A DNA stretch of 10,446 bases from Anaerolineaceae bacterium UBA5311. GTDB lineage: Bacteria; Chloroflexota; Anaerolineae; Anaerolineales; Anaerolineaceae. The position numbers and the translations under genes were made by a program. The number at the start of each line of letters is the position of its first letter. Position 1 is the first letter of the stretch. The stretch is from the NCBI GenBank assembly GCA_002411175.1, contig DHRN01000054.1, positions 59,926 through 70,371 on the forward strand, in the 5' to 3' direction. The notes under the pieces are model-generated. The model did not search any database. It had not been told where the DNA came from and saw nothing but the letters and a program-made list of their open reading frames with translations. Shown here piece by piece: positions 5,790 through 10,446 of this stretch.

Positions 5790-7140
5790 TTTTTACTCCA
5801 TTGACTACTAAATCACGATAAATCGGTTGGGGTTTTTGATGCGCTCTTGAAAGAGGACAACCGCCGCCGCATTCCTGCAAAAAGTCGCAATAATGGCATT
5901 CTGCGGGGATATCTTTTCGACTGCGCAAGCTTAGACATAGGGGATGTTCCCAGATTTGATTCCATTCATCTTCCAGAATGTTTCCGACGGGTTCATAATA
6001 AGATTGGCAGGGGATAACATTGCCATCCGGTTCGATACACATGTTGTAATAAGCAGCGGTGCAGCCCTTAATTCCCAGATCGAGCATCATCGGGTCGAAG
6101 TGGCAGTATTGAGTTGGGGTATACCAGATGAGACGCTGCCCGCTTTGATTCGTTTTGTCGATAGCAATTTTTAGCAGGGCTGGTAATTCTTCTTCACGGA
6201 GACCGGTTTCCACTTCTTTACCCTTGCCCGAATGGATTAATGCATTCAAACCCACAGTTGGAACCCCCTCAGCAGCCAGAAAGTCGAGCGTGGCTTCCAG
6301 GGCATGGGCGTTGTTGGTCAGGAGAGTGGTGTTGGTCATCATATAGAGCTTGCTTTTTACCACATTTCTGATTCCCGCGAGCGTTTTTTGCCAGGCACCT
6401 TTTCGGCGGACCATCGTGTCGTGAATGCTTGCCTCATGGGATTCGAGCGTGATCTGAACATGATCAAGCCCGGCTGAAACCAGCTGGTCGAGGAAAGCCT
6501 GGTTGCCGAGTTGGGTGCCGTTGGTGTTGAGCCCGGTGACCATACCGAGCGAATCGGCATAAGAGATCAGTTCGGGCAGATCGTTTCGCAGCGTCGGTTC
6601 ACCACCGGTGAAAACTACATGTGGGATACGGGCATCCCAAACCCTGTCAAGGATGTTTTTCCAGTCCTGCGTCGATAGCTCGGGATGGCTGCGGGCACGC
6701 GCGTTGTAGCAGTGGGCACAATCGTTGTTGCAGCGGTAGGTGATTGCCAGGTCCATCCGGTAGGGAGCACTCACTGTTGTTGAGAAGGGCATGTCGTTCG
6801 ATAACTGGAGGTCACAAACCGGACAGGCACCGCTGTTTTCGTCAGTGAGAGACGCTATGGTCGAAATTGTTTTGGCATAGTCAATCGTCAACGCTTTTTT
6901 GTCAATATCGAAGGTTTCGAGCAAAATCTTGATGGCATCCCTTTGATCGATATTGCTCAGGTATAGAAAAGCCATCGCCATGGCGGTGCTGTTTAGATAA
7001 ATGATCCTGGAGGCATTGATAACCAGGAGCCCGCTCAAATCTTCATCCACGCGCAAGTGCAGCCTGGATTTCTGGTTTTCGTCCTTGATATCAAACTTGT
7101 ATATCCCAGGCTGTAAGCGCGGTACAGTTTTTTGAAACAC
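5779..7140 (-). CDS. Radical SAM/SPASM maturase with N-terminal PqqD-like (RRE) domain
   Basis: A 453-residue iron-sulfur enzyme of the peptide-modifying radical SAM class. Residues ~25-98 resemble PqqD (RIIYLNSTAM then a helical tail), a leader-binding RRE. CPVC at 106-109 lies in the linker. The radical SAM core holds C137, C141 and C144 (CNNDCAHC) for the SAM-binding 4Fe-4S cluster and GGEP at 179-182. The SPASM domain has C360, C368, C378 and C415-x2-C418-x5-C424-x3-C428, enough for auxiliary clusters. Family members install thioether, C-C or similar bonds in ribosomal peptides. It lies 3 bases after the gene whose product ends in the Cys/Ala tail, the obvious candidate substrate. The start is GTG at 7138-7140; no strong ribosome site precedes it, which suggests translational coupling. 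The exact chemistry is unknown. Confidence 0.92.
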   Translation of the reverse strand: MFQKTVPRLQPGIYKFDIKDENQKSRLHLRVDEDLSGLLVINASRIIYLNSTAMAMAFLYLSNIDQRDAIKILLETFDIDKKALTIDYAKTISTIASLTDENSGACPVCDLQLSNDMPFSTTVSAPYRMDLAITYRCNNDCAHCYNARARSHPELSTQDWKNILDRVWDARIPHVVFTGGEPTLRNDLPELISYADSLGMVTGLNTNGTQLGNQAFLDQLVSAGLDHVQITLESHEASIHDTMVRRKGAWQKTLAGIRNVVKSKLYMMTNTTLLTNNAHALEATLDFLAAEGVPTVGLNALIHSGKGKEVETGLREEELPALLKIAIDKTNQSGQRLIWYTPTQYCHFDPMMLDLGIKGCTAAYYNMCIEPDGNVIPCQSYYEPVGNILEDEWNQIWEHPLCLSLRSRKDIPAECHYCDFLQECGGGCPLSRAHQKPQPIYRDLVVNGVKNEF

Positions 7141-7143
7141 AGG

Positions 7144-8910
7144 TTACCGTCCGCCTCCGGCACAAGCACAGGCGCAGCCAGCGCATGCACAGGCACAGGC
7201 ACAAGAGCTTCCACCTCCGCCACCCCGGAAGCCGCTGGAACCGCTGGTGGAGCGGGAGACAGGTATGGGGTTGGTGCGGGCGGTGACACCGCTGGTGAAG
7301 CCAGTCAGATTGCCAACAATCCCGGATGAAAATGCGGTAGCACCGTTAACAATGGAAGCAGCAAAGTCTGATCCGGGGATATTTGGCATTGAGAATGAGG
7401 GCTTTGAACTTCCGCCACCAGAAACTGCTGGAGCAGGAGCCGCGATACCAGCGCTTCCTCCAGTGGACGGCGCCGAATAACCCGGGTTGTAGAGCCACCA
7501 CCACCGAGGCAGGATGACAGGCGTGGAGACGAATGTCTGCTGGGTGCGGTCATTGAACTTGTCGTCCAGCATGGTCCATTCGAGTGTATGGTCAAACTGG
7601 GCACTCTTTATTTCCGGTGTCTCTGCGCCTTCAACTGCCAGCCAGGCGCGACGGACAATATCCTTGTAATAGGCTTTGGTTTCGTCGGCATTAAAGCCTT
7701 TCATCTTGTCTTCGACTTCTTTGACCAAAGCAATAATGAGAGATTGCAGGGCGTTGCGCTGTTTGGTAAGACCGAATTCTTCAAAAGCTTCGATGAAATC
7801 CTTCTCATAGGTGTGCAAACCCTCAGGCATGGGTTGATTACCTTTGATTTTCATCGGGTCTTTGTTCACCACGGTGACCGCTTCCTTCTTGAGGAGACCG
7901 AAAAGGATCATTGTGAGGACTTTGTCGAGAGGTTCTTCGAGCAAAATACCGGCTTCAACAGCAGTAAGACCGCGTTTTATTCCGTTACCGACCACGGACA
8001 TCTTGGGAGGCAGGTAATTTTGCTTCCTTGAATCTGATTTTCTCTTGCTTAAAACCCTGCTGATAATGGAAAATACAACCAGCAGAATGCCACCTATCAG
8101 GCAGGGGGAATTGCTGCATAAGTTACCAATTGCATTAATGATTCCTCCGCTTCCGGAACCGGCGGGAGGTGTGTAATCGTCCTCATTCGCGATGGAGTTG
8201 GCAGGGACTGCCGAAGCTGGAAAAGCTGAACCAAACCTGTATACTGAATGCACGTCGGCATTTCCGGCGTACCATGAATAATAAACCCGGTTATCCGTGG
8301 TTAGAGAAGCTTCGCTGATATCCTCACCAGGCCAGTTGTCAGGAATGTAATAAACGCCTTCCTCCGAACCAACATCAGGAGGGAGAATGATGGTCATTCG
8401 GTAAGCCGTGTTGGTGGATTTATCGAAGTCAGAATCAAAAAAGTTTGGTTCGAATTCGAAGTTGACGTAATTTTCACGATCATCAGCATCGTAGGGGAAA
8501 AGGATGTCGGTTATGCCGTATACCCAGGCTTCGACTGTGCCACTTTGACCAGGCTGGATTTCGTGTTCTTTTAGTGCCAATTCAGCGCCATTCACGTAGG
8601 CTGAATCATTGACTTCGGGCATGGGCTGACCATTAATGGTTGCTTCGATATTGCCCAGGTTGTAATTGGCATATGGGAGAGCCAGATCGACAAAATCGAG
8701 AGGGCTGGCAGAAGGGTCATTCTCAAAAACCATCAGATATCTCAGCGTGAGGCTGCCATCGGCTTCGAGGTAAGCTTCCACTTCATAGGTTGGTATTGTA
8801 AATCGATAAGTTTGCGCGTCCACTCTGCTTGCCGGCATGAATAGAAAGATTATCACCAACAGCAGGCTGGCAATAGAGAATGTGAGCTTGGTGGAAAAAC
8901 GGTTTACCAT
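7144..8910 (-). CDS. DUF2207-like membrane protein with C-terminal Cys/Ala-repeat tail
   Basis: A 588-residue membrane-anchored protein. Residues 1-32 are a signal peptide (LLLVIIFLFMPASRVDAQ). Residues ~33-265 form an extracytoplasmic domain with the look of DUF2207. One membrane helix (~270-287) is followed by RVLSKRKSDSRK, placing the rest in the cytosol. Residues ~305-360 (GLTAVEAGILLEEPLDKVL) resemble the cytosolic winged-helix-like part of DUF2207 proteins. From ~475 the chain is rich in Pro, Ser and Gly, and it ends FRGGGGGSS then CACACACAGCACACAGGGR, with cysteines at 570, 572, 574, 576, 579, 581 and 583. DUF2207 proteins usually end in a Gly-rich tail without cysteines. An in-frame ATG at 9024 exists, but the ATG at 8910 has GGAG seven bases upstream, starts the signal peptide and overlaps the previous gene by 7 bases. 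The tail is the likely substrate of the downstream maturase (inference). Confidence 0.85.
   Translation of the reverse strand: MVNRFSTKLTFSIASLLLVIIFLFMPASRVDAQTYRFTIPTYEVEAYLEADGSLTLRYLMVFENDPSASPLDFVDLALPYANYNLGNIEATINGQPMPEVNDSAYVNGAELALKEHEIQPGQSGTVEAWVYGITDILFPYDADDRENYVNFEFEPNFFDSDFDKSTNTAYRMTIILPPDVGSEEGVYYIPDNWPGEDISEASLTTDNRVYYSWYAGNADVHSVYRFGSAFPASAVPANSIANEDDYTPPAGSGSGGIINAIGNLCSNSPCLIGGILLVVFSIISRVLSKRKSDSRKQNYLPPKMSVVGNGIKRGLTAVEAGILLEEPLDKVLTMILFGLLKKEAVTVVNKDPMKIKGNQPMPEGLHTYEKDFIEAFEEFGLTKQRNALQSLIIALVKEVEDKMKGFNADETKAYYKDIVRRAWLAVEGAETPEIKSAQFDHTLEWTMLDDKFNDRTQQTFVSTPVILPRWWWLYNPGYSAPSTGGSAGIAAPAPAVSGGGSSKPSFSMPNIPGSDFAASIVNGATAFSSGIVGNLTGFTSGVTARTNPIPVSRSTSGSSGFRGGGGGSSCACACACAGCACACAGGGR
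7147..7224 (-). other. Putative core peptide: Gly linker plus seven-Cys Cys/Ala tail
   Basis: Residues 563-588 of the membrane protein. Five Gly and two Ser lead into CACACACAGCACACAGGGR. Cysteines occur at every second residue except for one Ala-Gly interruption. The cysteine codons mix TGT and TGC and the alanine codons mix GCC, GCA and GCT, so the repeat is kept at protein level rather than being a plain DNA microsatellite. Possible fates are thioether formation by the adjacent radical SAM enzyme, metal or Fe-S binding, or a disulfide-rich anchor. Confidence 0.6.
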
Positions 8911-9272
8911 TTTGGCTCCTCTGTGAGTTGGTAAGTTGTGCCGCAGTTGGGGCAGGTAACAACCGGGGCGCCATCTACCATCGTGATGTCTTTTGCTGAT
9001 AGCGGAGCGCCACACGAAAGACATTTCATTGCGCCAAGCTGGACATTACCCGGCAGGTCGATGTCGAGTGTATAAGACGCTTCTGTCTCCTTTGCCCGTG
9101 ACGCCAAACGCACACCGGCAAATATGAGGGCAAATCCGAACAGCAGCCCAATTATGCCCACAATCATCCACGAAGCGCTGCCATTGGGACTAAAAGACCC
9201 TAAAATGAACAGGAACGAGATGATTATGACGATTGCTGCGAGGATATACGAAATAATGCTGCCTGTTTTCAT
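8904..9272 (-). CDS. Small membrane protein with C-terminal zinc ribbon
   Basis: A 122-residue protein with two membrane helices (about residues 7-26 and 35-55) and a cytosolic C-terminal zinc ribbon: C84-LS-C87 and C107-PN-C110 (CLSCG ... CPNCG). I do not recognise the family; the ribbon resembles generic rubredoxin-like/zinc-ribbon knuckles that bind zinc or help protein-protein contacts. The ATG has AAGGAG nine bases upstream. It is the first gene of the operon and its last codons overlap the DUF2207-like gene (ATGGTAA), implying coupled translation and roughly equal amounts of the two membrane proteins. It may partner with the DUF2207-like protein in the membrane or help handle its cysteine-rich tail; this is inferred from position only. 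Confidence 0.82.
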   Translation of the reverse strand: MKTGSIISYILAAIVIIISFLFILGSFSPNGSASWMIVGIIGLLFGFALIFAGVRLASRAKETEASYTLDIDLPGNVQLGAMKCLSCGAPLSAKDITMVDGAPVVTCPNCGTTYQLTEEPKW

Positions 9273-9288
9273 GAGTAATATCTCCTTG

Positions 9289-9315
9289 CTGAGGTTTAAT
9301 TTAAGAGTACCTCAG
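9289..9315 (-). promoter_or_regulatory. Inverted repeat in the operon leader
   Basis: CTGAGGT (9289-9295) and ACCTCAG (9309-9315) are perfect 7-bp arms around a 13-base AT-rich spacer. They lie just before the ribosome-binding site of the zinc-ribbon gene. As RNA this would form a hairpin in the 5' leader; as DNA it could be a dimeric operator. Confidence 0.45.
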
Positions 9316-9332
9316 GGTTTTTGGAAAAACCT

Positions 9333-9360
9333 TATATAATATTGTTAATCATGATGATAA
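9333..9360 (-). promoter_or_regulatory. Candidate promoter of the five-gene operon
   Basis: On the minus strand TTATCA (9355-9360) and TATATA (9333-9338) are separated by 16 bases, about 60 bases upstream of the first start codon. Each box matches the sigma-70 consensus at about four of six positions. The first box overlaps an inverted repeat at 9343-9362. Confidence 0.3.
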
Positions 9361-9362
9361 CA
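9343..9362. promoter_or_regulatory. TGTTA-N10-TAACA inverted repeat, possible operator
   Basis: Five-base arms at 9343-9347 and 9358-9362 lie in the shared region between rex and the operon, with partial symmetry extending outward. TGTTA resembles one half of known Rex sites (TTGTTAA or TTGTGA halves), but the usual Rex spacing is shorter, so a Rex operator is possible rather than shown. Confidence 0.25.
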
Positions 9363-9395
9363 TTAATTTTAACTCAAGCTTTAATCTTCATTAAT

Positions 9396-9401
9396 TATAA
9401 T
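9396..9401 (+). promoter_or_regulatory. Candidate -10 box for rex
   Basis: TATAAT is a perfect -10 match but ends only 11 bases before the ATG, so transcription would begin at or inside the ribosome site. A second TATAAT at 9335-9340 gives a more usual leader length but likewise has no good -35 box. Which one is used cannot be decided from sequence. Confidence 0.25.
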
Positions 9402-9412
9402 CAAAGGTGAAA

Positions 9413-10033
9413 ATGGATAAAAATCGAGTACCTGGAATTGTCGTCGCACGGCTGCCTGTTTATGTAAAGGCATTGAACCTGCTTCTGCGGGAGGGAAGAA
9501 GTGTGGTTTCGTCAGAAGAGCTTGGAGAGAGGTTGAATATGACTTCATCCCAAATCAGGCGTGATTTTTCATATTTCGGTGGGTTTGGAAAGAAAGGCAG
9601 CGGGTATGATATCGTCTCGTTGATGGAAGCGCTGCGCGAGGTCTTAAACCTCAACCACATTTGGCAGGTTCTTGTGGTTGGTGTGGGGCATGTAGGTAAA
9701 GGCTTATTGAATTATGACGGATTTTCGCGGCAGGGTTTCGAGATTGTCGCCGCTTATGACGCTGATGATGAAGTGATTGGTACGCAGGTCGGTGGGATAG
9801 ACGTAGGTGATATCGATGAACTGGAAGCGTTCGTTTGTACTTCTGGAGTTCACATTGCTGCTATTACTGTTCCAGCAGAAAACGCACAGGAAGTCAGTGA
9901 TCGGTTGGTAAAATGTGGAATCAGAGCGATATTAAATTATGCTCCGATTTTGTTGGAAGTTCCGGAAGGTATCCAGGTTTCAAATATTGACCCGGTTTTA
10001 AAGCTGCAAAATATGACTTATTATCTGGAATAG
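9413..10033 (+). CDS. rex: Redox-sensing transcriptional repressor Rex
   Basis: A 206-residue DNA-binding repressor that senses the NADH/NAD+ ratio and typically represses fermentation, respiration or hydrogen-metabolism genes until NADH rises. The N-terminal winged helix (to about residue 75) contains the hallmark SSEELGERLNMTSSQIRRDF and SYFGGFGKKGSGY. The Rossmann domain has GVGHVG (90-95) and the expected acidic residue in AAYDAD (D116). ITVPAENAQEVSDRLV, ILNYAPI and the final TYYLE are also Rex-typical, and the length is normal for the family. ATG at 9413 is preferred, with AAAGGT just before it; an in-frame GTG at 9407 lies inside that ribosome site and is less likely. It is divergent from the five-gene operon over 140 bp, so autoregulation and joint control are possible. 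Confidence 0.96.
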   Translation: MDKNRVPGIVVARLPVYVKALNLLLREGRSVVSSEELGERLNMTSSQIRRDFSYFGGFGKKGSGYDIVSLMEALREVLNLNHIWQVLVVGVGHVGKGLLNYDGFSRQGFEIVAAYDADDEVIGTQVGGIDVGDIDELEAFVCTSGVHIAAITVPAENAQEVSDRLVKCGIRAILNYAPILLEVPEGIQVSNIDPVLKLQNMTYYLE

Positions 10034-10446
10034 TGCTTGGTAACCGGGCATGAAAGACAGCGATTGGAAGGCGGGAGAGGGTTTGGCTGTGGTGGCGTAA
10101 TGACAGTGCGCACGATTTGCCTGAAGTGCCCTGATCATCATAAACGATAAGTATTTGAGTTTCTGATTTTAGTGACTTGAAAGTTTGTTCAAAACAAATT
10201 GGATGGTTACAGTGATTTCAGGTTAAGCGACTACTTCATGGACCTGAAAATTTGTAGGGAAGGGGCTCGACCCCTTCCGTAATAACAACCAATCAACCTC
10301 CCGGGAAACGGAAGGGGACAAGCCACGTCCTCTATGGAAAAAATGGCTTCGCCGGAACGGGACAAGCCACGTTCCCTACAACGTGATTGCGTTATCCACT
10401 ATCAGTACGGAAGGGGCTTGCTCCTTCTGCAAAATTTCACAATCGA
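10034..10446. other. Gene-free right edge with palindromic repeats
   Basis: No gene was found downstream of rex. The first 180 bases hold no clear signal apart from a short TTTGTT-CAA-AACAAA hairpin (10184-10198). A second hairpin with TTTCAGGT/ACCTGAAA arms (10216-10223 and 10242-10249) followed by ATTT could end the rex transcript weakly. The rest is a cluster of GGAAGGGG-type repeats. Confidence 0.6.
10258..10430. repeat. Cluster of GGAAGGGG-type short palindromic repeats
   Basis: A perfect hairpin pairs GGAAGGGG (10258-10265) with CCCCTTCC (10271-10278). Related units follow: CGGAAGGGGACAAGCCACGT (10309-10328), AACGGGACAAGCCACGTTCC (10356-10375) and CGGAAGGGGCTTGCTCCTTC (near 10409-10428). 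GGGACAAGCCACGT is identical at 10315-10328 and 10359-10372. These look like a dispersed intergenic repeat family and carry no gene. Confidence 0.7.

Noticed and set aside
7144..7224. Cys/Ala tail as a frameshifted low-complexity artefact
   Set aside because: Codons for Cys and Ala are varied, the frame runs on from a well-formed protein, and the stop is placed just before the maturase start.
8911..9024. Upstream ATG at 9024 that would lengthen the DUF2207-like protein by 38 residues
   Set aside because: The extension overlaps the zinc-ribbon gene, is basic and non-hydrophobic ahead of a clear signal peptide, and lacks the good GGAG site that precedes the ATG at 8910.
9343..9362. Confident Rex operator
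   Set aside because: The arms resemble Rex half-sites, but the 10-base spacer is longer than in known Rex sites, so it is listed only as a possible operator.

Overview
The window looks like chromosomal DNA from an uncultured or cultured member of the Chloroflexota, most likely class Anaerolineae. This is an inference from the overall style: a Rex repressor, large secreted proteins with a C-terminal FIPLI-type end, a DUF2207-like membrane protein, and long intergenic stretches filled with short dispersed repeats of the 'GTCATCCTGAG...GAAGGATCTT' kind. No 16S gene or other direct taxonomic marker is present. No rRNA, tRNA or complete mobile element was seen.

Layout from left to right. Positions 1-270 hold no gene I can name. 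A small four-helix membrane protein of the Phage_holin_4_2/YvlD type follows on the minus strand (271-651). A gene-free 1.4 kb (652-2039) carries an 82-bp-spaced direct repeat and three copies of a roughly 300-bp repeat unit with inverted ends. A secreted M28 zinc aminopeptidase with a fibronectin-III-like C-terminal domain lies on the minus strand (2040-3536). Another gene-free spacer (3537-3914) ends in a strong intrinsic terminator that belongs to the next operon.

The centre of the window is a tightly packed five-gene minus-strand operon, transcribed from about 9.3 kb down to the terminator at 3867-3900. Its order is a two-helix zinc-ribbon membrane protein, a DUF2207-like membrane protein, a radical SAM/SPASM maturase, a second radical SAM-like protein, and a class I methyltransferase. 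Adjacent genes overlap or are separated by no more than 3 bases. The DUF2207-like protein ends in CACACACAGCACACAGGGR (seven cysteines in 14 residues after a Gly-rich linker). The maturase has a PqqD-like (RRE) N-terminal domain, an intact CxxxCxxC site and a full SPASM cysteine set. The second radical SAM-like protein keeps the PqqD-like domain and the GGEP motif but has lost every cluster cysteine, so it looks like a pseudoenzyme partner. The simplest reading is a RiPP-like system in which the Cys/Ala tail of a membrane-anchored protein is the modification substrate, rather than a small free precursor peptide. I do not recognise it as a described system.

Divergently from the operon, at 9413-10033 on the plus strand, lies rex, the NADH/NAD+-sensing repressor. 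The 140-bp shared intergenic region holds several inverted repeats and could couple the operon to redox state; this is untested. The window ends (10034-10446) in gene-free sequence with another family of short GC-rich palindromic repeats.
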